From Hyalella azteca (taxonomy: Eukaryota > Arthropoda > Malacostraca > Amphipoda > Hyalellidae), in NCBI RefSeq assembly GCF_000764305.2, contig NW_025936089.1, positions 248,001 through 312,000 of the forward strand: 64,000 nucleotides of DNA, written 5' to 3'. Made by a program: the position numbers and the translations under genes. The notes under the pieces were generated by a model. The model saw only the letters and a list, made by a program, of their open reading frames with translations. It was not told the DNA's origin and did not search any database. Shown piece after piece: positions 21,745-32,520 of this stretch. Numbering within the stretch: the stretch's first letter is position 1; the number at the start of each line of letters is the position of its first letter.

Positions 21745-21993
21745 ACCATGATACGCCATCATGCCACGGCATGAGCCATCACGCCACGGCATCACGCCAC
21801 GCCATCATGCCACGGCATGAGCCATCACGCCAAGCCATCATGCCACGGCATGAGCCATCACGCCACGCCATCATGCCACGGCATGAGCCATCACGCCACG
21901 CCATCATGCCACGGCATGAGCCATCACGCCACGCCATCATGCCACGGCATGAGCCATCACGCCACGCCATCATGCCACGGCATGAGCCATCAC
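21745..21993. repeat. 33-bp minisatellite, about 7 copies
   Basis: The unit contains CATGAGCCATCACGCCACGC and CATCATGCCACGG. Met/Ala/His/Arg-rich open frames on both strands arise from the 33-bp (11-codon) period. Confidence 0.96.
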
Positions 21994-22504
21994 GCGCAGA
22001 CCCGGCGATATGAGAGGCCATTTTTCGGCGCGGCGCAACGACCCGCATTTGTCCGCTTCGCGGTGAATGGCGCGAGTTTATCATTTTCATGGCACTCGTC
22101 ACTGCCTCCCCAGCCACTCCCCAGCCCCTCTCCCCAACCCCTTAACCGCTACTCGTCATCCCTTTCATCATCCACTCAGTCTCACCTAACCCCGGCCACT
22201 CCCCTATAACCACGGCCACTCATCAACCTTTTCCCCAGCTTCCTTCATTACATACATATGTTTTTTCGGCATCCAAGCGACATCGCATTTATCAATACAT
22301 TCGTTAACCTGCTGATAATAAATTGTGATAATTAATTCTTTAAAATTCCAATAATTTAATTATTAACATTACGCCATTACATTCCTCAACATTCCAATGA
22401 TCTTCCAAAAACACCGAAATCCCCCAAATTTCCCACAACCTCCATAACTATTTATCAAAACATCTTCACTGCTCATCTGAAGTTCATCACAATCATTCAT
22501 TTAC
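21994..22504. other. Unique sequence; pyrimidine-rich after 22090
   Basis: Short C/T-rich runs (CCACTCCCCAGCCCCTCTCC at 22113) are followed by AT-rich DNA. No gene was recognised. Confidence 0.45.
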
Positions 22505-23320
22505 TGTCCACTGCCGCTCTTCACTGTCCATCTCACCATCATTTACCGTCCACCTCTCGCCCGTCCACCGTCCACTGTGCTCTTCACTGTCCATCTCACC
22601 ATCATTTACCGTCCACTGCCGTTCTTCACTGTCCATCTCACCATCATTTACCGTCCACCTCTCGCCCGTCCACCGTCCACTGCCGCTCTTCACTGTCCAT
22701 CTCACCATCATTTACCGTCCACCTCTCGCCCGTCCACCGTCCACTGCCGCTCTTCACTGTCCATCTCACCATCATTTACCGTCCACCTCTCGCCCGTCCA
22801 CCGTCCACTGCCGTCCTTCACTGTGCATCTCACCATCATTTACCGTCCACCTCTCGCCCGTCCACCGTCCACTGCCGCTCTTCACTGTCCATCTCACCAT
22901 CATTTACCGTCCACCTCTCGCCCGTCCACCGTCCACTGCCGTCCTTCACTGTGCATCTCACCATCATTTACCGTCCACCTCTCGCCCGTCCACCGTCCAC
23001 TGCCGTCCTTCACTGTCCATCTCACCATCATTTACCGTCCACCTCTCGCCCGTCCACCGTCCACTGCCGCTCTTCACTGTGCATCTCACCATCATTTACC
23101 GTCCACCTCTCGCCCGTCCACCGTCCACTGCCGTCCTTCACTGTCCATCTCACCATCATTTACCGTCCACCTCTCGCCCGTCCACCGTCCACTGCCGCTC
23201 TTCACTGTGCATCTCACCATCATTTACCGTCCACCTCTCGCCCGTCCACCGTCCACTGCCGTCCTTCACTGTCCATCTCACCATCATTTACCGTCCACCT
23301 CTCGCCCGTCCACCGTCCAC
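22505..23320. repeat. 64-bp minisatellite, about 12-13 copies
   Basis: Each unit holds CACTGCCGCTCTTCACTGTC, CATCTCACCATCATTTACCG, TCCACCTCTCGCCCGTCCAC and CGTC. Two alternations, GCTCTTC/GTCCTTC and GTCCATC/GTGCATC, occur in several combinations along the array, which implies exchange between copies. The second unit is internally shortened. Confidence 0.97.
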
Positions 23321-23599
23321 TGACTGCATCAGGCGACTGTCCACCCGTCACCCAATGAAGGATGACCGTCAGGCCATCCATCAGAGCACGTCATCCTCAC
23401 CCTCATCCCCACCTACCCACCCACACACCCACAACACAAAACACACAGACACTCACCATACAGCCACACACTTTCAACCCACTCTCATCATACATCCACC
23501 TACACACCACAAAACACTCACCATATCACCATACTCTTTACAGTCACCCTTATTAATATTCACTCTCATCCCCCACCCTGATTCCAACCTCAGAAATTT
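23321..23599. other. C/A-rich low-complexity flank
   Basis: CCACCTACCCACCCACACAC-like words dominate. A plus-strand frame continuing from the 64-bp array shows no domain. Confidence 0.55.
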
Positions 23600-23905
23600 T
23601 CAAGTAGCTATTCTAAAAATTTTAAATAGCTATTATAGAAATATTTAAGTAGCTATAATAAAAATATTTAAGTACCTATTATAGAAATATTTAAGTAGCT
23701 ATTATAGAAATATTTAAGTAGCTATTATAAAAATATTTAAGTACCTATTATAGAAATATTTAAGTAGCTATTATAAAAATATTTAAGTAGCTATTATAAA
23801 AATATTTTAGTAGCTATTATAAAAATATTCAAGTAGCTATTATATAAATATTTAAGTAGATATTATAGAAATATTCAAGTAGCTATTGTGAAAATATTTA
23901 CTTTT
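23600..23905. repeat. 23-bp AT-rich minisatellite, about 13 copies
   Basis: The unit is AAGTAGCTATTATAGAAATA followed by TTT. Variants ATAAAAATA and AAGTACCTA are interspersed. Confidence 0.95.
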
Positions 23906-24258
23906 TCATTACTTTCAAATCTTTCACAAATTTCATCTGCTATATGAATTATCAAGGCCTGAAGAACAAACTGAAAAACGGCTACCATGTATAGTAAAAA
24001 GTGGTTAGATTAATGAGGCAGCGTAAAATAATGAAAATTTTAAACCAATAGATTTTAAAATTTACATAATACAAATTCATTGCAAAAAATCAAATTCAAA
24101 TTTCCAACTTTATTTTATAATTGGGGTTGAGTAATCTAAAAATTTTACACATGGCTTCAAAAAGTAATGTAATTAGTTTAAATGTGTGTCAAAAAGAGGC
24201 GCAATTTAGACATACACAAGGACATTTTGAAGGCCAAATTCAATGCCGGGGCCCAAAC
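23906..24258. other. AT-rich unique sequence, no feature recognised
   Basis: No repeat unit, and the only open frames run into the downstream array. Confidence 0.45.
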
Positions 24259-24259
24259 C

Positions 24260-24377
24260 CAAAATGCTTGCCGGGCCAGGGCCCTAAACCAACACGCGTG
24301 CCGGGCCAGGGCCCTAAACCAACACGCGTGCCGGGCCAGGGCCCTAAACCAATACGCGTGCCGGGCCAGGGTCTCAT
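24260..24377. repeat. 30-bp GC-rich minisatellite, about 4 copies
   Basis: The unit contains CCGGGCCAGGGCCCTAAACC followed by AACACGCGTG. It sits immediately before the 36-bp array, with which it shares nothing. Confidence 0.95.
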
Positions 24378-24465
24378 TAGCATTCGGCGGTCACGACTAC
24401 GGCCGCCGACGCCACGCGCGACGACGGCTCAGGTGGCAGCGGCGCCAGCGATACTTTAATTGAAT

Positions 24466-25060
24466 ACATCATAATACGGCACTTGTAGTGATAACAATGA
24501 TACATCATAATACGGCACTTGTAGTGATAACAATGATACATCATAATACGGCACTTGTAGTGATAACAATGATACATCATAATACGGCACTTGTAGTGAT
24601 AACAATGATACATCATAATACGGCACTTGTAGTGATAACAATGATACATCATAATACGGCACTTGTAGTGATAACAATGATACATCATAATACGGCACTT
24701 GTAGTGATAACAATGATACATCATAATACGGCACTTGTAGTGATAACAATGATACATCATAATACGGCACTTGTAGTGATAACAATGATACATCATAATA
24801 CGGCACTTGTAGTGATAACAATGATACATCATAATACGGCACTTGTAGTGATAACAATGATACATCATAATACGGCACTTGTATTGATAACAATGATACA
24901 TCATAATACGGCACTTGTAGTGATAACAATGATACATCATAATACGGCACTTATAGTGATAACATTGATACATCATAATACGGCACTTATAGTGATAACA
25001 ATGATACATCATAATACGGCACTTATATTGATAACAATCGTTCGTCATAATACGGTCAAT
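24466..25060. repeat. 36-bp minisatellite, about 16 copies, variants at right end
   Basis: The unit is ACATCATAATACGGCACTTG followed by TAGTGATAACAATGAT. Roughly the first 11 copies look identical, while changes (TATTG, CTTATAG, ACATTGAT, ATCGTTCG) accumulate only in the last five. All frames stay open on both strands because 36 is a multiple of three. Confidence 0.98.
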
Positions 25061-25110
25061 ATGACACGTCATAATACGGTCAATCGTGCGTCATAATACG
25101 GTCAATATAC
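25061..25110. repeat. About 22-bp degenerate extension of the 36-bp array
   Basis: CGTCATAATACGGTCAATAT and related copies carry the CATAATACGG core of the preceding array in a shortened unit. Confidence 0.85.
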
Positions 25111-25447
25111 AGAAAATAAGCTACGGCAACGTATAATACTTTAAAATAGATCACACAAAATGCCTCGCAACGTAAATTTTACAGAAGATATCCCTGGAAT
25201 ACGCTGTGTCTGTAGTAAACTCTTTGTCCTGTAAATTTTTACATAATAAATCAAAAATTTTATCGAAGCATACAAAAAAACAATTAAAAAAATCATACAA
25301 AAGAAAAATCATGCTTTGTTTAAAATTTAGAGGTGGTTTATAGATGGCCAACCAAAAGCCGGCACTGGTTCTGCCGGAATGTTCAACATCGTAGCAGGCA
25401 ACCTCATGCAATGGCAATTTGTCTTCAACAAAAGTTGAATGCCTCCA
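25111..25447. other. AT-rich unique sequence, no gene recognised
   Basis: Overlapping frames on both strands (25151-25456 minus, 25333-25536 plus) partly extend into a MITE copy. No domain is recognised. Confidence 0.4.
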
Positions 25448-25449
25448 TA

Positions 25450-25611
25450 CACTCAAATAAATTAGTAAGTCATTTTATCCAAATACTGACACACTTTCTG
25501 CGCGTAGCACCAATTTCCGCACTTTTGTCTAGCTAACCTGGATCAGGATGGTCAACTCAGGGCAAAAAGTGCTTAGCTATTAGTACAAAGTCTCCCTCAT
25601 TTCACTGAGTG
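25450..25611. mobile_element. MITE family 1, full-length copy (162 bp)
   Basis: TA at 25448-25449 and 25612-25613 bracket the element. It starts CACTCAAATAAATTAGTAAG, then TTATCCAAATACTGACACAC. The right half has GGATCAGGATGGTCAACTCA, GGGCAAAAAGTGCTTAGCTA, and ends CCTCATTTCACTGAGTG. Confidence 0.82.
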
Positions 25612-25699
25612 TAAGGTTCAGCTGTAACTGCATTTAAACGCTGCATGAAATCATCATAACGATCGCGATAATTCCTTCAGCGCGTGAAAGCCTTTCATT

Positions 25700-25790
25700 C
25701 CTTCGACACTTCGTTATGAAAGTGTTTCGTTACTTCGTTATAAAAGTGTTTCGTTACTTCGTTATAAAAGCGTTTCGTTACTGAGAAACG
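25700..25790. repeat. 24-bp repeat, about 4 copies
   Basis: GTTTCGTTACTTCGTTATAA followed by AAGT repeats, with a degenerate first copy. Confidence 0.9.
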
Positions 25791-25997
25791 TGCTCTTGTT
25801 AATTCAAAAACTTGTTCATTATATGGAGCCTTCGTTATGTTCACAGAGGACGTTTGGAGCGGTAAAAAAATTGCAATAATTCATATTCATAATTCATGAA
25901 TTATAATTCTGAAATAAATTCGTGCTCTTCATTATTGAAAAATTTAATTGCTTAATAATTTAATTGCAATGCCACCAATTAGACTGTCAAGAATTTT

Positions 25998-26716
25998 AAT
26001 AATATTAAGGGTTATGGCACTGCAATGATATTAATAATAATAAGGGTTATGGCACTGCAATGATATTAATAATATTAAGGGTTATGGCCTACAATAATAT
26101 TAATAATATTAAGGGTTATGGCACTGCAATAATATTAATAATATTAAGGGTTATGGCCTGCAATAATAATAATAATATTAAGGGTTATGGCCTACAATAA
26201 TATAAATAATATTAAGGGTTATGGCACTGCAATGATATAAATAATATTAAGGGTTATGGCCTGCAATGATATAAATAATATTAAGGGTTATGGCACTGCA
26301 ATGATATTAATAATATTAAGGGTTATGGCACTGCAATAATATTAATAATATTAAGGGTTATGGCCTACAATAATAATAATAATATTAAGGGTTATAGCCT
26401 GCAATAATAATAATAATAAGGGTTATGGCCTACAATAATATTAATAATATTAAGGGTTATGGCACTGCAATGATATTAATAATATTAAAGGTTATGGCCT
26501 ACAATAATAATGATAATATTAAGGATTATGGCCTGCAATAATAATAATAATAATATTAAGGGTTATAGCCTGCAATAATAATAATAATATTAAGGGTTAT
26601 GGCCTGCAATAATAATAATAATATTAAGGGTTATGGCCTGCAATAATATTAATAATATCAGGGATTATGGCCTGCAATAATAATAATAATAATAATAATA
26701 TTAAGGGTTATGGCAC
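25998..26716. repeat. 33-35-bp minisatellite, about 21 copies
   Basis: All units end in AATATTAAGGGTTATGGC. They differ between ACTGCAATGATATTAAT, CTACAATAATA and CTGCAATAATAATAAT, with AAT microsatellite length changes inside the unit. The TTAAGGGTTA word is part of the unit and not a telomere repeat. Confidence 0.96.
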
Positions 26717-26939
26717 TGACATAGCTAATACATAGAACGAGCCATATAATTAAGATGAGATAAATAGTTGCTTTTAAATGTGTATCTGAATAAAGACTAT
26801 ATTAGCTGAACAACATTCATATACAGCTGCGACAGTCTTACATCTGTAGATAAATTGTAATTGCAGCATTTGTATAAATCTGCATTTTATTGTGGCTGTA
26901 TTAATACAGCAATAATAAAATGACATCACATAAACACAG

Positions 26940-27290
26940 CAACAATACAAAGATCTGCATCTGAAACAAAATGCATCAGAATAAAAAATACACATCAACT
27001 ATACAAAGATCTGCATCAGAAATACAGTGCATCAGAATAAAAAATACACATCAACTATACAAAGATCTGCATCAGAAATAAAGTGCATCTGAATAAAAAA
27101 TACACAGCAACTATACAAAGATCTGCATCAAAAATACAGTGCATCAGAATAAAAAATACACAGAAACTATACAAAGATCTGCATCAGAAATAAAGTGCAT
27201 CAGAATAAAAAATACACAGCAACAATACAAAGATCTGCATCAGAAATAAAGTGCATCAGAATAAAAAATACACAGCAACAATACAAAGAT
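26940..27290. repeat. 56-bp minisatellite, about 6 copies
   Basis: The unit contains ACAGCAACAATACAAAGATC, TGCATCAGAAATAAAGTGCA and TCAGAATAAAAAATAC. Copies differ at a few sites (CAACTA, CATCAAAAATACAG). Confidence 0.96.
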
Positions 27291-27292
27291 CA

Positions 27293-27412
27293 TAACACTG
27301 CACTACCACGGCACTACCACTGCACTACCACTGCACTACCACTGCACTACCACTGCACTACCACTGCACTACCACTGCACTACCACTGCACTACCACGGC
27401 ACTACCATTAAC
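27293..27412. repeat. 11-bp minisatellite (ACTACCACTGC), about 11 copies
   Basis: The unit ACTACCACTGC is very regular, with one change to ACGGC at each end. Confidence 0.97.
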
Positions 27413-27655
27413 CCCACATTGCCACTTTGTGGCTCGCCAGCGCCGCATTGGCCACTTTGCAACACGCACGTGCTTCATTCGCCAACGCCACATAGGCCAC
27501 TTTATGGCATGCCCCCGCCACATCAGTTGGCGTCAGTGTGAACGCCTTATTCATTATTTGGCACAGCGCGCTAACGTTGAGCAGGTTAATAAATAACTAT
27601 TGTTTTGCCACTTAGCGCAGTCAAGTGCAGACAACGCGTGAAATATGCGCTATAC
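27413..27655. other. Moderate-GC sequence with loose CGCCACATTGGCCACTTT words
   Basis: GCCACTTTGTGGC, GGCCACTTTGCAACACGCAC and GGCCACTTTATGGCATGC follow one another about 40-50 bp apart, so this may be an old diverged repeat. Confidence 0.5.
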
Positions 27656-27659
27656 AGCC

Positions 27660-27722
27660 ACCAGCATAGAGTAAACTATAAAGAACAACACCAGCATAGA
27701 GTAAACTATGAAGAACAACAAT
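27660..27722. repeat. 30-bp tandem duplication, 2 copies
   Basis: ACCAGCATAGAGTAAACTAT followed by RAAGAACAAC occurs twice in tandem. Confidence 0.9.
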
Positions 27723-28045
27723 AATATTAAGAGTATTGTTTATTGTTAAGAATATTGGACGTTTTACCCTGTTAAAACAATATTATTAAGAGTATTGCTT
27801 ATTGTTAAGTATATTGCACGTGTTACCCCGCAAAAACAATATTTTAAACAATAATTTTATTTAGTATTCTAAGTAATATTGTTCATTGTTACATCGCTAA
27901 AACTATATTTTAAACAATAAATATATTTAGTATTCTAAATAATATTGTTTATTCATACGTCGCTAAAACAATATTTTAAACAATAATTTTATTTAGTATT
28001 CTAAATAATATTGTTCATTGTTACATCGCTTGCACAATATTTTAG
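27723..28045. repeat. About 65-bp AT-rich repeat, 4-5 diverged copies
   Basis: Units carry AAACAATATTTTAAACAATA and TATTCTAAATAATATTGTTY followed by ATTGTTACATCGCT. AATATTGTT and AACAATATT within a unit are inverted, giving folding potential. Confidence 0.85.
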
Positions 28046-28064
28046 GAGGCACACAAAGGTTAAG

Positions 28065-28251
28065 TGTGTCACATTTAACAGCAATAATTGTCCAAATTGT
28101 AACCTACTTTTCACCCACAGCAAGATCTGGGAGCGATCGTAGCACTGATACGCCCTTTTGCCGGCCAAACTGGGTCATGATTGAGTCAAGATGACCCACA
28201 GAAAAGCATTGCGTTGATAATTGGACAATGTATCTCTCATTTCTGTGAGTG
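28065..28251. mobile_element. MITE family 1 copy with complete right end
   Basis: ATTGTCCAAATTGTAACCTA (28087) and the internal GGGAGCGATCGTAGCACTGA mark the left half. GAGTCAAGATGACCCACAGA, TAATTGGACAATGTATCTCT and CATTTCTGTGAGTG mark the right, with TA after it (28252-28253). The exact left terminus is unclear. Confidence 0.75.
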
Positions 28252-28351
28252 TAGATACCACGGCACTTGGGCGACACTCTCTCGTCCAGTTGTCGATACG
28301 CGGTAGGAGGCGTAGATACGTCACGATACACTTGCTGCAAAACGCGTGTCG

Positions 28352-28808
28352 ATATACGCACGATAACGTCTTGTATGCACGACGCATAATATGGAAGACG
28401 CACGATACACATGACGCATGATACGCAAGACGCATGATACGCAAGACGCATGATACGCAAGACGCATGATACGCATGACGCATGATACGCAAGACGCATG
28501 ATACGCAAGACGCATGATACGCATGAAGCATGATACGCAAGACGCATGATACGCAAGACGCATGATACGCAAGACGCATGATACGCATGACGCATGATAC
28601 GCAAGACGCATGATACGCAGGAAGCATGATACACAAGACGCATGATTCGTAAGACACACTATACGCAAGACGCATGATTCGTATGACACACGATACACAA
28701 GACGCATGCTACGCATAACGCACGATACACAAACGCATGATACGCATGACGCATGATACGCAAAACGCACGATACGCAAAACGCATTATTCGCACGACGC
28801 ACGATACG
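28352..28808. repeat. 16-bp minisatellite (ACGCATGATACGCAAG), about 28 copies
   Basis: Units differ as CAAG, CATG and CAGGAAG, and the right third is more diverged (GATTCGTAAG, CACGATACAC). Three minus-strand frames read a 16-residue Cys/Tyr/His repeat. The block is partly repeated at 29917-30258. Confidence 0.97.
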
Positions 28809-28809
28809 C

Positions 28810-28871
28810 ACAAGTTGACCCATATAAGAAAAAAGTGCTATCTGGACAAATTATAACTAATTTCTCTGAAT
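28810..28871. mobile_element. MITE family 1, right-half fragment abutting the 16-bp array
   Basis: ACAAGTTGACCCATATAAGA, AAAAAGTGCTATCTGGACAA and ATTATAACTAATTTCTCTGA are the family's right half. It begins exactly where the array stops. The left half is missing. Confidence 0.7.
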
Positions 28872-28999
28872 ATATCTCTACCAATCATACCTCCTATATT
28901 CGTATTTTATCCCTCTTTAGTTCTCTTCTTCTCTCCATCTCTCACGTACTCACGTATAATTATTGCGGCGCTTTTTCTACAATCCTATTATTCCTGCCT

Positions 29000-29325
29000 A
29001 CTTTTGTACCCATATTCGTACAATGTTCCTCTCAATCCAGCTTTATTTTAATTTCATCGTAATTATCAGTGTGTTTCATGTATAATATCTTAATTTCTAC
29101 GCACTTTTCTACCCATATTCGCCTCATGTTTTTCTCACTCCAGTTTTATATTAATTTCATCGTAATTATCAGTGTGTTTCATGTATAATATCTCAATTTC
29201 TACGCACTTTTCTCCGCATATTCGCCCCATGTTCCTCTCAATCCAGCTTTATCTTTATTTCATCGTAATTATTAGTGTTTCATGTATAATATCTTAATTT
29301 CTACGCACTTTTCTTCCCATATTCG
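29000..29325. repeat. About 104-bp tandem repeat, just over 3 copies
   Basis: Each unit contains CCATATTCG, CTCTCAATCCAGCTTTATTT, AATTTCATCGTAATTATCAG, TGTGTTTCATGTATAATATC and TAATTTCTACGCACTTTTCT. Copies differ at scattered sites. The same stretch recurs at 30451-30774. Confidence 0.93.
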
Positions 29326-29516
29326 TACATGTTCCTTCGCCCATATCTTGCTCCCCGTCTCCCCGTAATTATCGGTCTTCTTTATCTGGACATGCCGTCA
29401 ATTGCAGGCTGTAGCTCCTCTGTCTCCCGTCTGTCTTTATCATGCCGTCAATTCCTGTCATCGACGTCGCAGACGAGTAAATCAATAACAACAATAGACA
29501 GTAATTCATTCCCATG

Positions 29517-29750
29517 ACTATTCTGTCAGAATCCATCTATTCTGTCAACCTCTTTTACAATCTATCCTGTCAACTGCTGTCACAATCTAACCTGTCAACC
29601 TCTTTTACAATCTATCCTGTCAACTACTGTCACAATCTCTCCTGTCAACCTCTTTTACAATCTATCCTGTCAACCTCTTTTACAATCTAACCTGTCAACC
29701 TCTTTTACAATCTATCCTGTCAACTGCTGTCACAATCTAACCTGTTAACT
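29517..29750. repeat. 26-bp minisatellite, about 9 copies
   Basis: The unit is CCTGTCAACCTCTTTTACAA followed by TCTATC or TCTAAC. An alternative form with CAACTGCTGTCACAATC is interspersed. Confidence 0.95.
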
Positions 29751-29878
29751 GCAAACCTGTTAACTGCAAACCTGTTAACTGCAAACCTGTTAACTGCAAA
29801 CCTGTTAAACTGCAAACCTGTTAACTGTAAACCTGTTAACTGCAAACCTGTTAACTGCAAACCTGTTAACTGCAAACC
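29743..29878. repeat. 15-bp minisatellite (CCTGTTAACTGCAAA), about 9 copies
   Basis: Near-perfect CCTGTTAACTGCAAA units follow the 26-bp array and share its CCTGT start. The array is broken by an adaptor at 29879, so its right side is unknown. The same unit reappears after the second adaptor at 34456. Confidence 0.96.
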
Positions 29879-29916
29879 CTGTCTCTTATACACATCTAGA
29901 TGTGTATAAGAGACAG
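29879..29916. other. Residual Nextera mate-pair junction adaptor (artefact)
   Basis: CTGTCTCTTATACACATCT followed directly by its reverse complement AGATGTGTATAAGAGACAG is the 38-bp circularisation junction made by two Tn5 mosaic ends in mate-pair libraries. It is not genomic. Sequence to the left is the 15-bp array; sequence to the right is the 16-bp array from about 1.4 kb upstream, as expected when a read crosses a circle junction. Confidence 0.98.
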
Positions 29917-30774
29917 ATGATACGCAAGACGCATGATACGCAAGACGCATGATACGCATGACGCATGATACGCAAGACGCATGATACGCAGGAAGCATGA
30001 TACGCATGACGCATGATACGCAAGACGCATGATACGCATGACGCATGATACGCAAGACGCATGATACGCAGGAAGCATGATACACAAGACGCATGATTCG
30101 TAAGACACACTATACGCAAGACGCATGATTCGTATGACACACGATACACAAGACGCATGCTACGCATAACGCACGATACACAAACGCATGATACGCATGA
30201 CGCATGATACGCAAAACGCACGATACGCAAAACGCATTATTCGCACGACGCACGATACGCACAAGTTGACCCATATAAGAAAAAAGTGCTATCTGGACAA
30301 ATTATAACTAATTTCTCTGAATATATCTCTACCAATCATACCTCCTATATTCGTATTTTATCCCTCTTTAGTTCTCTTCTTCTCTCCATCTCTCACGTAC
30401 TCACGTATAATTATTGCGGCGCTTTTTCTACAATCCTATTATTCCTGCCTACTTTTGTACCCATATTCGTACAATGTTCCTCTCAATCCAGCTTTATTTT
30501 AATTTCATCGTAATTATCAGTGTGTTTCATGTATAATATCTTAATTTCTACGCACTTTTCTACCCATATTCGCCTCATGTTTTTCTCACTCCAGTTTTAT
30601 ATTAATTTCATCGTAATTATCAGTGTGTTTCATGTATAATATCTCAATTTCTACGCACTTTTCTCCGCATATTCGCCCCATGTTCCTCTCAATCCAGCTT
30701 TATCTTTATTTCATCGTAATTATTAGTGTTTCATGTATAATATCTTAATTTCTACGCACTTTTCTTCCCATATT
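29917..30774. other. Probable false duplicate of about 28.5-29.3 kb
   Basis: From 30013 to 30774 this looks identical to 28562-29323 (constant offset 1451), including the 16-bp array tail, the MITE right half (30261-30322), the unique block and the 104-bp repeats. The first six array units after the adaptor differ in order from the upstream array, so it may be an assembly collapse or a second allele. It is entered by an adaptor and left through a single N, so I read it as an assembly artefact. Confidence 0.88.
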
Positions 30775-30775
30775 N
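30775..30775. other. Single-N assembly join
   Basis: One N ends the duplicated block in mid-repeat. Whatever follows (30776 on) is joined with unknown spacing. Confidence 0.8.
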
Positions 30776-31268
30776 TCGAACTCAAACGCCCACAGATTTG
30801 TACAGCTGTAAAGCACACAACGTGTAATCGGCAACGTAAAGATTGTTATAAATATATAACAAAACTCTACTACATAACATATGTGTTGTATGGTATGTTA
30901 AACATCACAACGTTTCACCTACAACAGCTGTAGATTCATTCAACAGCTGCACAAGGCGTAAATGACTGCAACAGACGTATTGCAGTCGTATAGCACCCGA
31001 GTTAAAAGAGCAGACGTATGGCAGCGCTCATGGGAGCAGACTTAATCTCTGGGTGTCAGAGAGCTAATTCACAGCTGCAGAGGCGAAACAGCTGTAAAAA
31101 CTGAGGTCGGCAGCTGTATAAAAAACAGCTGCTCGGTCACCAGCCTGTGATCGTCGCGCGTGTGAAAAAAGATGCAATGAATCTTGCGCAAATTAGACGC
31201 TATAGCAGCTATATATAGAGCAGCGATATACGTACGAACACAGCACGATGTATTTATCTGCAATAACA
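30776..31268. repeat. Unique/degenerate sequence rich in CAGCTG
   Basis: ACAGCTGTAAA, CAACAGCTGTAGATTC, TTCACAGCTGCAGAGG, GGCAGCTGTATAAAAAACAG and similar words occur with irregular spacing before the regular 17-bp array. This looks like a decayed edge of that array. No gene was seen. Confidence 0.6.
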
Positions 31269-32112
31269 TGCACTGCAGCTGTATATGCACTGCAGTTGTA
31301 TAGGCACTGCAGCTGTATAGGCACTGCAACTGTACATGCACTGCAGCTGTACATGCACTGCAGCTGTATATGTACTGCAGCTGTATAGGCACTGCAGCTG
31401 TACATGCACTGCAGCTGTATATGCACTGCAGCTGTATAGGCACTGCAGCTGTATATGCACTGCAGCTGTATAGGCACTGCAGCTGTACATGCACTGCAGC
31501 TGTACATGCACTGCAGCTGTATATGCACTGCAGCTGTACATGCACTGCAGCTGTACATGCACTGCAGCTGTATATGTACTGCAGCTGTATAGGCACTGCA
31601 GCTGTACATGCACTGCAGCTGTATAGGCACTGCAGCTGTACATGCACTGCAGCTGTACATGCACTGCAGCTGTATAGGCAATGCAGCTGTACATGCACTG
31701 CAGCTGTACATGCACCGCAGCTGTATAGGCACTGCAGCTGTATAGGCACTGCAGCTGTATAGGCACTGCAGCTGTATATGCACTGCAGCTGTATATGCAC
31801 TGCAGCTGTATAGGCAATGCAGCTGTACATGCACTGCAGCTGTACATGCACTGCAGCTGTATATGCACTGCAGCTGTATATGCACTGCAGCTGTACATGC
31901 ACTGCAGCTGTATATGCACTGCAGCTGTACATGCACCGCAGCTGTATAGGCACTGCAGCTGTACATGCAATGCAGCTGTACATGCACTGCAGCTGTATAT
32001 GCACTGCAGCTGTACATGCACTGCAGCTGTACATGCACTGCAGCTGTACAGGCATTGCAGCTGTATATGCATTGCAGCTATATATGCACTGCAGCTGTAT
32101 AGGCACTGCAGC
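31269..32112. repeat. 17-bp minisatellite (ACTGCAGCTGTATATGC), about 50 copies
   Basis: Three main unit types (TATATGC, TATAGGC, TACATGC) are shuffled along the array, with rare ACCGCAG, AATGCAG and ATTGCAG. Each unit contains the dyad CTGCAG/CAGCTG. All frames on both strands lack stops for up to 345 codons because no unit type contributes a stop. No gene is called. Confidence 0.98.
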
Positions 32113-32520
32113 ATTATATTAGGGTTTTTGGCTAGGTAAAACTAATGTAAGATTGTTTTAAACACTAATGATACACACAGGAAAAGGCCACAATTGGGGG
32201 ATTGCTGTGTGTAGTAGGAAATGTGTGGCAAAAAGAAGAAGAAGAGAGAAAAAGAAAAAAAAAATAAAAAAGTATAGCGGCTGATCTGGTTAGTAGGCGT
32301 TACTGTTAGTGATTGAAGCCTAGCACTCCATATATAAAGGGGCTGTTTGTGTTTAGGAGCGTATCTACAATGCATATCGTTCCGCGGTCTCACCTATTCG
32401 TAAAATTTTTTTCATAGTGGGACAACAAATAGTATTGCTTCGCAAAAAGTCATCCCCTCAAAAAATATATATATATATATTAAAATAATTACATTTTTGA
32501 ATTGGCATATAAAAATTTAA
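32113..32520. other. Unique sequence with A-rich tract and (AT)n at 32467-32480
   Basis: AGAAGAAGAAGAGAGAAAAA at 32234 and a short TATATATATATAT run are the only patterns. Confidence 0.5.

Noticed and set aside
25998..26716. TTAAGGGTTA words as telomeric repeats
   Set aside because: They occur once per 33-35-bp unit and do not form a TTAGGG or TTAGG array.
31069..32114. Long overlapping minus-strand frames, up to 345 codons, Cys/Gln/Tyr/Ala-rich
   Set aside because: All three frames are open with the same kind of peptide because the 17-bp unit has no stop. That is a property of the repeat.
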